Positions 7,831-16,942 of a stretch of DNA of 64,000 nt are shown piece by piece. Position 1 is the first letter of the stretch, and each line of letters begins with the position of its first letter. Below the pieces are notes generated by a model that searched no databases, was not told where the DNA came from, and saw nothing but the letters and a program-made list of their open reading frames with translations. Source of the stretch: VRUE01 sp036403515 (GTDB lineage Bacteria > Actinomycetota > Thermoleophilia > Solirubrobacterales > 70-9); NCBI GenBank assembly GCA_036403515.1, contig DASWQV010000034.1, positions 1-64,000 on the forward strand. The letters are read 5' to 3'. A program made the translations under genes and the position numbers.

Positions 7831-8858
7831 CCGGGGGCTCCGAGGCCGATCTCGCCTTCGACCTGGCGCAGCTCGCGCTTCTCGTCGGGCTCGAGCCAGC
7901 AGCGGTCGAGGTGGGCCGGCGCCTCCGCAAGCCGGGCGTCGAGGCCGGGAAGCTCCGGGCAGCGGTCGAACTCGTGCGGGCAGCGGGGCCGGAAGGGGCA
8001 GCCCCGCGGCAGGTTGAGCAGCGACGGGGGCGCGCCGCTGATCTGCGGCAGGCGCTTGGGGCGATCGCGGTCCATCCTGGTCAGCGAGCCGAGCAGGCCC
8101 CAGGTGTAGGGGTGCTGGGGGTCGTAGAAGATCTCGTCGAGCGTGCCCTGCTCAACGACCCGCCCTGCGTACATCACCAGCACCCGATCGGCAACCTCGG
8201 CGACGACGCCAAGGTCATGGCTGATCAGGATCGTCGCCAGGCCGCGCTCGCGGTTGAGTCGCCCGAGCAGGGCGAGGATCTGCGCCTGGACGGTGACGTC
8301 GAGCGCCGTGGTCGGCTCGTCGGCGATCAGCAGCTCGGGCTCGAGCGCCAGGGCCATCGCGATCATCGCCCGCTGGCGCATGCCGCCGGAGAACTCGTGC
8401 GGATAGTCGCCGACCCGCTGGGCCGCGTTGGGGATTCCCATCGAGTCGAGCAGCTCGATGGCGCGATCGTGCGCGGCGCTGGCGGAGACGTCGCGGTGGG
8501 CGCGGATCGCCTCGGCGATCTGGTCGCCGATTCGGTAGACCGGGTTGAAAGAGGTCATCGGGTCCTGGAAGACCATCCCCAGCCGCTCGCCGCGCACCTT
8601 GCGCAGCTGCTCGTCGTTGGCGCCGAGCAGCTCGGCGCCGCTCAGCTTCACCGAGCCCTCGATCCGTGAGTTGGCCGACCTGGTCAGCCCGATCAGCGTT
8701 TGCGCGGTGACGCTCTTGCCCGACCCTGACTCGCCGACGATCGCCAGCACCTCGCCTGGAGCAAGGTCGAAGGAGACCCCGTCGACGGCCTGCACCCGCC
8801 CGCCTTCGGTGACGAAGCCGACTCGCAGGTCATTGACGCTGAGCAGCACCTCGCTCAC
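7827..8858 (-). CDS. Peptide ABC transporter ATP-binding protein (OppD/DppD type)
   Basis: A 343-aa ABC ATPase with Walker A GESGSGKSV, Q-loop VFQDPMTSFNPVYRIGDQ, signature FSGGMRQRAMIAMAL, Walker B LLIADEPTTALD and HDLGVVAEVADRV. The C-terminus carries the OppD/DppD Cys cluster (GCPFRPRCPHEFDRC), a 4Fe-4S-type site in this family. It pairs with the downstream OppF-like protein, overlapping it by 4 bp. The permease genes lie upstream after a 58-bp gap containing a small GGCGCG/CGCGCC hairpin. Confidence 0.93.
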   Translation of the reverse strand: MSEVLLSVNDLRVGFVTEGGRVQAVDGVSFDLAPGEVLAIVGESGSGKSVTAQTLIGLTRSANSRIEGSVKLSGAELLGANDEQLRKVRGERLGMVFQDPMTSFNPVYRIGDQIAEAIRAHRDVSASAAHDRAIELLDSMGIPNAAQRVGDYPHEFSGGMRQRAMIAMALALEPELLIADEPTTALDVTVQAQILALLGRLNRERGLATILISHDLGVVAEVADRVLVMYAGRVVEQGTLDEIFYDPQHPYTWGLLGSLTRMDRDRPKRLPQISGAPPSLLNLPRGCPFRPRCPHEFDRCPELPGLDARLAEAPAHLDRCWLEPDEKRELRQVEGEIGLGAPG

Positions 8859-8916
8859 ACGACCCCCTCCCGGCGCGCGCTACGCGCCCATGCGGCCCAA
8901 AAAAAGCAGCGGGGGC

Positions 8917-9873
8917 TCATCGTGCCTCCGCTCGGAGGCGGATTCGAGGGTCGAGCCAGGCGTAGGCGATGTCGACCAGGGTGTTGAAGAGGACGACGAA
9001 GAAGGCGCCGTAGAGGACGATCGCCATGATCGGCGGCAGGTCGAGGTTCTGCAGGGATTCGAAGGCGTACTGGCCAACGCCGTTGAGGCTGAAGATCGCT
9101 TCGATCAGGATCGCCCCGCCGAGCAGGGCGCCGAAGTCAAGCCCGAAGAGGGTGACGATCGGGATCAGCGAGTTGCGCATCACGTGGCGGCTCATCACCC
9201 GCCGCTCGCTCAAGCCCTTGGCCCGCGCCGTGCGCACGTAGTCCTCGTTCATCACGTCGAGCATGCTCGAGCGCAGCACGCGGCTGTAGAAGCCGACGTA
9301 GAGAATCGCCACGGTGACCCAGGGCAGGATCAGGTGGCTGGCCCATTCGAGCGGGTCGGTGGTGAGCTTCACGTATCCCCCAGAGGGGAGGATTTCGGTC
9401 TTGTAGGTGAGGTAGTTGAGGAAGATCGCGGCCAACCAGAAGACCGGCATCGAGATCCCGGTGACGGCGACGACGGTGAGCGTCCGGTCGAGCCGGCCGC
9501 CGGCCCTGAGCGCTGAGAGATATCCGAAGAGGATGCCGAAGAACAACCAGATCACGGCGGCGCCGACGCAGAGCGAGACGGTCGCGGGAACGCCTTCGAG
9601 GATCCGGTCGGTGACGTTTTCCCGGCCCTGATAGGAGATCAGGTCGCCGCTGAAGATCTTGCCCATCATCGTCAGGTACTGCTGTGGAAGCGGGTCGTCG
9701 AACCCCCATTCCTCGTTGATGCTGGCGACGAGCTCCGGCGTCGCCTGCCTGCCGGCCATGCGCTGGGCGGGGTCCGAGCTGGGGATCACGTTGAAGACCA
9801 GGAAGGTGAGGACCGAGACAGCGAAGAGGACGGCGACCATGCCGACGAGGCGCCGCAGCAGGAAGCGGGCCAT
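8917..9873 (-). CDS. Peptide ABC transporter permease (OppB/DppB type)
   Basis: A 318-aa permease starting MARFLLRRLVGMVAVLFAVS, with about six membrane segments. It has the binding-protein-dependent permease EAA loop DYVRTARAKGLSERRVMSRH and the family end AYAWLDPRIRLRAEAR. The start ATG 9871-9873 shares its first base with the upstream permease stop (TGATG), so the two are coupled. The much longer open frame to 10887 is a frame shadow of the upstream gene and is not used. It forms the heterodimeric channel with the OppC-type protein. Confidence 0.93.
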   Translation of the reverse strand: MARFLLRRLVGMVAVLFAVSVLTFLVFNVIPSSDPAQRMAGRQATPELVASINEEWGFDDPLPQQYLTMMGKIFSGDLISYQGRENVTDRILEGVPATVSLCVGAAVIWLFFGILFGYLSALRAGGRLDRTLTVVAVTGISMPVFWLAAIFLNYLTYKTEILPSGGYVKLTTDPLEWASHLILPWVTVAILYVGFYSRVLRSSMLDVMNEDYVRTARAKGLSERRVMSRHVMRNSLIPIVTLFGLDFGALLGGAILIEAIFSLNGVGQYAFESLQNLDLPPIMAIVLYGAFFVVLFNTLVDIAYAWLDPRIRLRAEAR

Positions 9874-10934
9874 CAGGGCGCCAGCCCCTCGATCGTCTCC
9901 GAGCCCTCGGGCGCGCTGAGCCCAGTGTGCGCCTCGAAGCGCACTTTCGACTTTGGGTCGAGCGCGTCGCGCAGACCGTCGCCGAAGACGTTCAGCGAGA
10001 GCACCGTGAGCAGGATCATCGTGCCGGGGATGATCGTCAGCAGGGGCGCGCTGCTGATCAGGTCGTTCCCGGTGGCGATCATCGTGCCCCAGGAGGCGTT
10101 CGGCGCCTGCACGCCGACGCCGAGGAAGGAGAGGGCCGACTCGAGCAGCATGTTGGCGGCGATGTTGAGGGTGAAGAAGACGATGATCGTCGACCAGAGA
10201 TTGGGCAGCAGCTCGCCGAACATGATCCGCAGCGATCCCGCGCCCTGCGCCACCGCCGCCTCGACGAACTCCTTCTCGCGCAGCGCCAGCACTTCGCCGC
10301 GCAGCGGCCGCGCCGTGTAGGGGGTCGAGACGAAGCTGATGATCAGGACCGGGATCCAGATCGAGCTGCCGGAGAGGTGGAGGGGGCCGATCTGCAGGCC
10401 GCCGACGGCGAGCACGAGCCCGAGCGCGATCGCGAAGAGCAGTGCCGGGAAGGCCCAGATCACGTCCATCGCCCGCGAGATCACCGTGTCGGTCCAGCCG
10501 CGGAAGTAGCCGGAGAGCAGGGCGAGGAGAGTGGCGAGAACGGTGGTGAGCAGCCCCGAGGCGATGCCGATGAAGAGCGAGGTGCGGCCGCCGTACATCA
10601 GCCGCACCATCTCGTCGCGGCCGAGGCGACCGTCCGCGCCGAGGAAGAATTTGCCGCCGGCGCCGAGCCAGACCGGGCCGATCGGTTTTCCTTCGGGGTT
10701 GACGACGTCGCGCTTTTCGCCGTCGACTTCGATCCTCTGCAGCGTGTGGGTGTCGTTGGGCCCCGTGCCGGCGACCTGGTCGGCCCAGAGGGGGGCGGCG
10801 AGGACGAAGACGACGATCAGGACGAAGAGCCCGAGGAAGCCGAGCGCGACGCGGTTGCGCCGCAGCCGCCGCAGGGCCAGCCGCCATGGGCCTGCCCCCG
10901 CCGGATCCGCTGCGGCGATCGACTCCGGAGCCAC
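9873..10934 (-). CDS. Peptide ABC transporter permease (OppC/DppC type)
   Basis: A 353-aa permease beginning VAPESIAAADPAG, with the OppC N-terminal domain (first TM RVALGFLGLFVLIVVFVLAAP, a ~90-residue periplasmic insert) and five more TM segments. The EAA loop is EFVEAAVAQGAGSLRIMFGE. GTG 10934 is chosen because it lies 30 bp after the binding-protein stop. The frame stays open to 11081 but would then overlap that gene with residues unlike the family. It partners the OppB-like protein. Confidence 0.9.
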   Translation of the reverse strand: MAPESIAAADPAGAGPWRLALRRLRRNRVALGFLGLFVLIVVFVLAAPLWADQVAGTGPNDTHTLQRIEVDGEKRDVVNPEGKPIGPVWLGAGGKFFLGADGRLGRDEMVRLMYGGRTSLFIGIASGLLTTVLATLLALLSGYFRGWTDTVISRAMDVIWAFPALLFAIALGLVLAVGGLQIGPLHLSGSSIWIPVLIISFVSTPYTARPLRGEVLALREKEFVEAAVAQGAGSLRIMFGELLPNLWSTIIVFFTLNIAANMLLESALSFLGVGVQAPNASWGTMIATGNDLISSAPLLTIIPGTMILLTVLSLNVFGDGLRDALDPKSKVRFEAHTGLSAPEGSETIEGLAP

Positions 10935-10963
10935 GCGCCTATTGTGAAGCGAGCGCCGGGCGA

Positions 10964-12601
10964 CTACTTGAGCTGGAAGCTGGTCAGGTCGTCGCCGAAG
11001 GTCGGGTTGTAGATGACCTTGTCGAGGTCGATCGCGCTGGAGACGAAGGTCGACGTGGTCAGGGTTCCGTAGGGAGCCCACGGCGCCTGTTCCATGTATT
11101 CGCGGTCGAGCGCGGCGTAGCCGGCTTCCTGCTGCGGCCCAAGCGGCTGTTCGTTCAGCTCGGCGATCTTCTTGTTCAGGGCAGGATCGTCCATGCGGGA
11201 AAGGTTGTAGTTGCTCGACGGCTGGATGCTTTCGCCGGCCAGCTGGAGCTGGAAGAAGTCATTGGGATGGGGATAGTCCTCGAACCAGTCGAACCAGCCC
11301 GTGTCGAGGTCGGGCGTGTTCACGTTGCCGATCAGCGGCGCGTAGCTTTCGGCGTTGATTTCCTTGAACTTGGCGTTGAAGCCGAGTTCCTCGAGCACGC
11401 CCTGGTAGTACTCGCCGGCTTCGTTGTTGGGGCTTTCGTTGTCGGTCCAGACGGTGATGTCGCGGTCCGAGGGGTTGGCTTCGGCGATCAGCTTCTTGGC
11501 CTTGGCCATGTCGTGTGGATAGAGGTCGAAGGGTTTGTGGCCCGGCATCCCCGGCGGCAGGATCTGGTGCAGGCCGGTCAGCGTGCCGGCGTAGATCCGT
11601 TCCAGCGCCGCGCTGTTGACCGCGTAGTTGACGGCCTGGCGGACCTTGAGGTCGTCGAAGGGCGGTTTCGTCGTGTTCATCCAGAAGTAATAGGTGCTGA
11701 CCGTGGGCTCGACCCGGAACTGAGTGCCCTCGTACTTCTGCTTGATCTTCGAATAGAGATCCGCCGGCGGCGCGGTCTGCATCCAGTCGGTCTTGCCGCG
11801 TTCGACTTCGTTGACCTGGGTTGAGTCGTTGCTGACGACCTTGATCTCGATCTTGTTGACGTGGCCGCTGGGAATCTCCGGCATCAGCTTGCCATTGACC
11901 TTCGACCACTGCGGGTTGCGAGCGTAGGACCAGCCGCGGCCGGGTTGGGATTTGACGATCGCGTAAGGGCCGGTTGCCGGGGGAGGGTCGGCGGTGAGGT
12001 TCTTGACCGGCGTGCCTTTCGGCAGCAGGGCGACGAACGGCATCGCCAGCTCGTTGGTGAAGGTGCCCCGCGGCGCGGTCAGGTCGATGACGATCTTCCC
12101 CGTCCTGTCGTCGGCCTTGATCCCGCCGACGTGGCCCTGCTTGGTTTCGGCGAACTTTTCGGCGCCGACGATGCTGGTGTAGAAGGAGGAGCCGCCGGAT
12201 TCGAGCGCCAGCATGCGCTCCACCGAGGCGGGGAAGTCCGAGGCCTTGACCGGTGTCCCGTCGGAGTACCTGAGGCCCTTGCGCAGGGTCAGGGTGTAGG
12301 TCTTGCCGCCGTTGGTGACCTTGGGCAGCCCCTTGGCCAGGCCGGGGACCACCTTGCTGCCCGCCGCTCCGCTGGCGTGGGCGTAGGTGAGCAGCGGCAG
12401 GTAGGTGTCGTAGATCGCCGTCCAGCCTTCGGTCGAGTAAGAGAGCGCCGGGTCGAGGTATTCGGGGAAGGAGGCATAGCTGCCGGTCAGCGTCCCTCCC
12501 TCTTTGCCGTTTGAGCTGCTGCCACAAGCAGCGAGGCCCAGGGTCGAGCCTCCGGCAAGCGTCAACACCAGCAGAGCAAGACCAAGCTTTCTCAAAATCA
12601 C
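10964..12601 (-). CDS. Peptide ABC transporter substrate-binding lipoprotein (SBP family 5)
   Basis: A 545-aa binding protein. A type II signal peptide with lipobox LAAC places the lipid-modified cysteine at residue 26. The mature part shows the family 5 hallmarks: FPEYLDPALSYSTEGW near the start, TYTLTLRKGLRYSDGTPVKASDF, and the C-terminal YNLSRMDDPALNKKI. It would capture oligopeptides outside the membrane for the permeases encoded downstream. Its start overlaps the end of an MFS gene by 4 bp (ATGA), unusual for a binding protein, so the MFS gene appears to head this operon. Confidence 0.93.
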   Translation of the reverse strand: MILRKLGLALLVLTLAGGSTLGLAACGSSSNGKEGGTLTGSYASFPEYLDPALSYSTEGWTAIYDTYLPLLTYAHASGAAGSKVVPGLAKGLPKVTNGGKTYTLTLRKGLRYSDGTPVKASDFPASVERMLALESGGSSFYTSIVGAEKFAETKQGHVGGIKADDRTGKIVIDLTAPRGTFTNELAMPFVALLPKGTPVKNLTADPPPATGPYAIVKSQPGRGWSYARNPQWSKVNGKLMPEIPSGHVNKIEIKVVSNDSTQVNEVERGKTDWMQTAPPADLYSKIKQKYEGTQFRVEPTVSTYYFWMNTTKPPFDDLKVRQAVNYAVNSAALERIYAGTLTGLHQILPPGMPGHKPFDLYPHDMAKAKKLIAEANPSDRDITVWTDNESPNNEAGEYYQGVLEELGFNAKFKEINAESYAPLIGNVNTPDLDTGWFDWFEDYPHPNDFFQLQLAGESIQPSSNYNLSRMDDPALNKKIAELNEQPLGPQQEAGYAALDREYMEQAPWAPYGTLTTSTFVSSAIDLDKVIYNPTFGDDLTSFQLK

Positions 12602-13908
12602 GACCTCCGATAGGCAGGGCGGACAGGAGACTCCCCCACTGGAATCAACTCCACCATAATCTCGTCCTCGGCGTCAAGGGCGGCTGGACGTGTCTTTTCC
12701 CCGCTATCCAGCCACTTTGAGCCCATCGAGAAGGCGGCCAGGAGGGCGATGCAGAGCACGCCGAGGCCGGCGACGAGAAACGTCACGCGCGGATCGAGGG
12801 CGACCGCGACCACCGCGCCGAGGACATAGCCAACCGCCGGCATCGCCGTCGCGGTCGAGGACAGCACGCTCATCATCCGCGCCTGCATGTTCTGCGCTGT
12901 CAGCTCCTGCACGGCGCTGATCACCGAGACCCACTGCACCCCGTTGCCCGCGCCGCCGATCACCGAGGCGCCGCAGGCAGCGGCCAGGGTGGGCGAGGCG
13001 GCTATGCCGAGGTAGCCGACGCCGACGGCGAGCGTGCTGAAGAAGAGCAGGATCGGCAGCCTGACCTTCTGCGCCGCGGCGAAGACGACGCTGCCGAGCA
13101 TCATCCCTACGCCCCAACTGGCCAGCATGATCCCGTAGCCGGAGTCGCCGGTGCCCAGCGTCTGCTTGGCGTAGACGACCTCGATCGGGATCACCGCGGC
13201 GAAGAAGACGAAGGCGGCGCCCTGGGCGATCAACAGCCGGCGCAGATTGCGCTCTTTGCGCAGATAGGCGATTCCGGCGCGGAGACGTTCGCGCACCAGT
13301 CCCGCTTCGGGCTTGGCCTGGGGCAGGGGACCGGCGGTCAAGAGCAGCCAGGCGATCACATAGAACGAGGCGGCGTCTAGGAGCAGGGCCGTCTGCACGC
13401 CGAAGCCGGCCACGATCAGGCCGGCGACCCCGGGGCCGATGGCGGCGCTGACCGTGAGGGCGACGTTGAGCAGGGCGTTGCCGGCGCGCAGCTCGCCGCT
13501 GGGCTCGAGCAGGGCGGCGACCACCCCCCGGGTCAGCGAGCGCCCGGTCAGGGCCAGGGTGCCGTCGATCGCCGCCAGGACGATCACGCCAGGGAGGAAG
13601 AGGTCGCCGTCGGCGAGCAGGGCGAGGGCGCAGAAGGCGGCGGCCTCGCCGCAGTAGAGGATTGGCAGGGCGAAGCGCGGCGCTGGTTGCTCGACCCGGG
13701 CAACCACGACCGGGGTGATCAGGGCGGGCAGGAAGCGGGTGCCAAGGAACAGCCCGGCGGTCGCCAGGGCACTGCCGGTGCGGTCGAAGACGAGCACCGA
13801 GAGGGCGATTATCCCCATCCAGTCGCCAAGTTCGTTGATCACGTAGCTGGCCGCCAGCCGCCGGAATACGGCATGTCGCAGCGGTTTCGTCAGCTCGTGT
13901 CGGCGCAT
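12598..13908 (-). CDS. MFS transporter, 12 TM, EntS/MFS_3-like
   Basis: A 436-aa membrane protein beginning with the cytosolic MRRHELTKPLRHAVFRRLAA and then about 12 hydrophobic helices. The layout (FLGTRFLPALITPVV after TM2, LNVALTVSAAIGPGVAGL in TM4-5, SYGIMLASWGVGMMLG-like half repeat) resembles MFS_3 exporters such as EntS. The substrate is unknown. It is the first gene of the leftward peptide-importer operon and overlaps the binding-protein gene by 4 bp. An AT-rich palindromic site just upstream (13937-13980) is a candidate operator. Confidence 0.85.
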   Translation of the reverse strand: MRRHELTKPLRHAVFRRLAASYVINELGDWMGIIALSVLVFDRTGSALATAGLFLGTRFLPALITPVVVARVEQPAPRFALPILYCGEAAAFCALALLADGDLFLPGVIVLAAIDGTLALTGRSLTRGVVAALLEPSGELRAGNALLNVALTVSAAIGPGVAGLIVAGFGVQTALLLDAASFYVIAWLLLTAGPLPQAKPEAGLVRERLRAGIAYLRKERNLRRLLIAQGAAFVFFAAVIPIEVVYAKQTLGTGDSGYGIMLASWGVGMMLGSVVFAAAQKVRLPILLFFSTLAVGVGYLGIAASPTLAAACGASVIGGAGNGVQWVSVISAVQELTAQNMQARMMSVLSSTATAMPAVGYVLGAVVAVALDPRVTFLVAGLGVLCIALLAAFSMGSKWLDSGEKTRPAALDAEDEIMVELIPVGESPVRPAYRRS

Positions 13909-14405
13909 CGCGGTATTTACGTCCTACTGCATTTCTGCACAACTTTTGCTGCAGTTGCACAACTTTCGGCAAAGTTGTGCTACAAGTTGACCAAGTTCTT
14001 TGCAAGTTGATCAGGGGCAGCGCCTCAGCTGTCGGGCTTCGACCAAGAAGGAAGGGGATTCAAATGGGTTTCCACGCCGGCCACTAAGCAAATCAAGATC
14101 TTTGATGGCGGACGCTCAACGGGCGTCCGAGGAAGTACCCGAAGGGCGCCTGCCGGCGCCCTTCGTCGTTGCCGGAGGGGAAATTCGCCGAACTTGCCTC
14201 CCGGCCCTCTTTGCCGCAAATACCTGGAGTCCTGCGCTGGGCTGCAATATGTCCACCGCGTGCCTGAGTTGCGGTTCCCCATCAGTACTTTGCAGTAAAC
14301 CAACGCATTGCAGCGCCGCAAAAGCGGCCCCGAAGGGGAAAGCGACCTGCTGGGGAACCTATACCTGGTGACGCCTGAACGCGGCGTCCGCCATCGACCA
14401 TCGAC
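13909..14405. other. About 500-bp divergent intergenic leader with several stem-loops
   Basis: No gene is seen between the MFS gene (leftward) and the HD-GYP gene (rightward). The left part is AT-rich with repeated AAGTTGTGC words. The right part (14104-14395) is GC-rich and folds strongly. GATGGCGGACGC (14104-14115) is complementary to GCGTCCGCCATC (14384-14395), while GGACGC (14110-14115) can instead pair locally with GCGTCC (14123-14128). A perfect 10-bp hairpin GAAGGGCGCC/GGCGCCCTTC lies at 14141-14164. I could not match it to a known riboswitch consensus. Confidence 0.6.
13937..13980. promoter_or_regulatory. Candidate operator with repeated GCACAACTTT half-sites
   Basis: GCACAACTTT occurs at 13937-13946 and again at 13957-13966, the second forming a perfect palindrome with AAAGTTGTGC at 13971-13980 around CGGC. 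The site is 29-72 bp upstream of the leftward MFS start. Repeated half-sites of this kind suit a dimeric repressor. A transcript hairpin is also possible. Confidence 0.5.
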
Positions 14406-15812
14406 ATGGCTAAGAAACGTCCAACTCCGTTTGCCATCGGGCTCATGTTCGCTGGCCTGGCGTTCACCGCGGCCCTGGGTCTCTGGCGAGCCCCGGAGTG
14501 CAACTGGGACCTCTCGCTGTTCGCCGTCCTCTTGGCCTTCGCGACCTTCAGCTACCTGACCGCCGTCGGGACGGAGTCAAAGCTCAGGGTCTCTGGCGCC
14601 TTCCTTGCGATCGTCCTCGCGATGGTCTTCCTGGGCGGCACGCCGGCGGCGCTGATCGGCGTGGCGGCGACGGTGGTCGGCTGGATCTTCAGGTGGCGCG
14701 ACGAGCCGCATCTGCTGCTCTGCAACGTCCTCACCTACGCCCTCTTTCCCTTGATCGGCGGGATCATCTTCCACGAAGCGATCTCGGGCAGCGGGATCGC
14801 CCCCTCGGACTGGGCTTTCTACCTTTGCGTCTTCGGCCTCTTCCAGCTGGCGCTGGCGATCAACTTCGTGATGATCGCGGGCTACGGCTGCTATGTGGAA
14901 CGGGCGACTTTCACCAGCAAGCTGAAGGTCCTGCCGGCGGTGCTTCCCTCCGAGTTCGCCAGCGCGATGCTCGCCGTTGCCGTCGCCTTCATCTACCACG
15001 TGATCGGGATCGCCGCGATCGCCCTTTTCGGCGTCGTATTGATCACCTTCCAGTACCTGCTCGGCCAGCTGCTCCTCTCCCAGCAGCGTGGCGACGAGCT
15101 CGAGCGACGCAGCAAGCAGCTGGCCAGCTTCCAGGTCGGAATGTTGAGCGCGATGCTGCGCACGCTCGACCTGCGCGACCAGATGACCGCGCGGCACAGC
15201 GCCGCGGTGGCGCGCTACTCGCGGGCGATCGCCCAACGGGCCGGCTATCCACGCCAGGAAGAGGAGCTGGTCCACATCGCGGCGCTGCTGCACGACATCG
15301 GCAAGTTCATCCTTCCCGACCGCATCCTCAAGGCCAACGTGCCGCTCACCGACGAGGACTGGATGCTGATCAAGCGCCACCCCCAGCAGGGCGCCCGCGT
15401 CGTCTCCTCGCTCGACGGCTACGGCCCGGTGGCCGAGATCATCCTCGCCCACCACGAGCGGATCGACGGCAACGGCTACCCGCGCGGGCTGGCCGGCGAC
15501 GACATTCCCGAGCTGGCCCGGATCATCTCCGTCGCCGACACCTACGACGTGATGACCGCGCGCGACTCTTACCGCACGCCGATGTCGAGCTACGACGCGA
15601 TCGTCGAGTTGCGGCGGGTCGCCGGCAAACAGCTCGACTCCCACTTCGTCGAGGTCTTCATCGAGCTGCTCGAGGGCAAGGACGTCTCCTTCCAGCACGG
15701 CGAGGCGGCTGACTTCGAGAAGGAGCTGGCGCTGGAGTCGCGGATCGAAGAGACCGCCGACCCGGCCGGCAACGCCAACCGCTTCGGCGTTCCCGGCGTC
15801 ACCGTCGGCTAG
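14406..15812 (+). CDS. Membrane HD-GYP domain cyclic-di-GMP phosphodiesterase
   Basis: A 468-aa protein. Residues ~8-235 form about eight hydrophobic helices of a MASE-like sensor. A short coiled linker follows (QQRGDELERRSKQLASFQ), then the HD-GYP domain: AALLHDIGKFILPD supplies the HD metal ligands and IILAHHERIDGNGYPRGLAG holds the GYP signature. HD-GYP enzymes hydrolyse c-di-GMP to pGpG or GMP. All key residues are visible, so activity is likely. It is preceded by a long structured leader. The only other c-di-GMP-related gene in the window is the degenerate GGDEF at 38.3 kb. Confidence 0.9.
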   Translation: MAKKRPTPFAIGLMFAGLAFTAALGLWRAPECNWDLSLFAVLLAFATFSYLTAVGTESKLRVSGAFLAIVLAMVFLGGTPAALIGVAATVVGWIFRWRDEPHLLLCNVLTYALFPLIGGIIFHEAISGSGIAPSDWAFYLCVFGLFQLALAINFVMIAGYGCYVERATFTSKLKVLPAVLPSEFASAMLAVAVAFIYHVIGIAAIALFGVVLITFQYLLGQLLLSQQRGDELERRSKQLASFQVGMLSAMLRTLDLRDQMTARHSAAVARYSRAIAQRAGYPRQEEELVHIAALLHDIGKFILPDRILKANVPLTDEDWMLIKRHPQQGARVVSSLDGYGPVAEIILAHHERIDGNGYPRGLAGDDIPELARIISVADTYDVMTARDSYRTPMSSYDAIVELRRVAGKQLDSHFVEVFIELLEGKDVSFQHGEAADFEKELALESRIEETADPAGNANRFGVPGVTVG

Positions 15813-15889
15813 AGCCACGGCCGAGCGGCCCAACGGTGGACATATAGGGGCTTCCAGGCCGATCGGCCCCAGCTCGATACGGTTCGGCG

Positions 15890-16924
15890 ATGCGTGCCGT
15901 CACCTTTCAGGCTCCCGGCGAGGTCCGGGTCGAGGAGAAGCCCGCGCCCGAGCTGGTGGCGGCGGACGACGCGCTCGTCCGGGTCGAGGCGAGCGGGATC
16001 TGTGGCTCGGACTTGCACATCTTTCATGGCCGGGTGCCGGTCGAGCCCGGCTTCACGATCGGCCACGAGTTCGTCGGCACGGTCCTCGCCGTGGGGCCCG
16101 ATGTCGACCGGGTCGCCGTCGGCGACCGCGTGCTCGGCTGCTTCCACGCCGCCTGCGCGACCTGCGTCCCCTGCCTGCGCGGCGACTACCACCGCTGCGA
16201 CAACGGCCAGACCTTCGGCCACGGCGCAAACCTAGGTGATCTGCAGGGAGCCCAGGCCGAGCAGTTGCTGGTGCCGCGCGCGAACCTGACGCTGCGGCGA
16301 GTGCCGGACGGGATGTCGGACGAGGTGGCGCTCTTCGCCGGCGACGTGATGGGGACCGGCTACCACGCCGTCGCCCACGCCGGGATGCGCTCCGGGGACA
16401 CTGTCGCGGTCCTCGGGCTGGGGCCGGTGGGGCTCTGCGCCGTGCAGGCGGCGCTCGCCGGTGGCGCGACCAGGGTCTTCGCGATCGACTCGGTGGCGCA
16501 GCGGCTGGCGATGGCCGCCGAGTTCGGCGCCACGCCGGTCCATCTGACCGAGGAAGAGCCGAAGCGGGTCGTCCGCGCGGAGACCGAAAAGCGGGGCGTG
16601 GACGTGGTGGTAGACGCGGTCGGCGATCCCGGCCCGCTGGCGATGGCGGTCAGCCTCGCCCGCGACGCCGGGACCGTCTCCGGCATCGGCGCCTACGCGG
16701 GCAAGGGCGAGGTGCCGCTCGGGCTGGCCTGGCTCAAGGGCCTGACCCTGCGGCTCGGCCTCGCCAACGTGATCGCCCACGTCGACCGCGTGCTGGCCCT
16801 GATCGAGGCCGGCAAGCTCGATCCCTCGCCGCTGGTGACCCACCACATGAAGCTCGATCAGGCTGCCGAGGCTTACGAGCTTTACGACCAGCGCGAAGCG
16901 CTGAAGATCGTCCTCACTCCGTGA
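15890..16924 (+). CDS. Zinc-dependent alcohol dehydrogenase (MDR family)
   Basis: A 344-aa medium-chain dehydrogenase. The catalytic zinc site is seen as ASGICGSDLHIFHG and GFTIGHEFVGTV. A structural-zinc-like Cys cluster follows (CFHAACATCVPCLRGDYHRC). The Rossmann motif VAVLGLGPVGLCAVQAAL binds NAD(P). It oxidises an alcohol or reduces an aldehyde, but the substrate cannot be told. The frame is complete, starting ATG 15890, about 77 bp after the HD-GYP gene and therefore perhaps with its own promoter. Confidence 0.9.
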   Translation: MRAVTFQAPGEVRVEEKPAPELVAADDALVRVEASGICGSDLHIFHGRVPVEPGFTIGHEFVGTVLAVGPDVDRVAVGDRVLGCFHAACATCVPCLRGDYHRCDNGQTFGHGANLGDLQGAQAEQLLVPRANLTLRRVPDGMSDEVALFAGDVMGTGYHAVAHAGMRSGDTVAVLGLGPVGLCAVQAALAGGATRVFAIDSVAQRLAMAAEFGATPVHLTEEEPKRVVRAETEKRGVDVVVDAVGDPGPLAMAVSLARDAGTVSGIGAYAGKGEVPLGLAWLKGLTLRLGLANVIAHVDRVLALIEAGKLDPSPLVTHHMKLDQAAEAYELYDQREALKIVLTP

Positions 16925-16942
16925 GGGCAGACCTCGGGTAGA

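Noticed and set aside
9874..10887. Upstream extension of the OppB-type permease to 656 aa
   Set aside because: The extra residues are a frame shadow of the OppC gene with Arg/Pro/Ala-rich sequence, and the permease starts naturally at MARFLLRR.
9927..11012. Long plus-strand frames opposite the peptide permease genes
   Set aside because: They are antisense shadows caused by high third-position GC; the minus-strand genes have full family motifs.
14000..14405. Known c-di-GMP, c-di-AMP, fluoride, glycine or cobalamin riboswitch
   Set aside because: I compared the leader with remembered consensus boxes and found only short chance matches, so no class is called.
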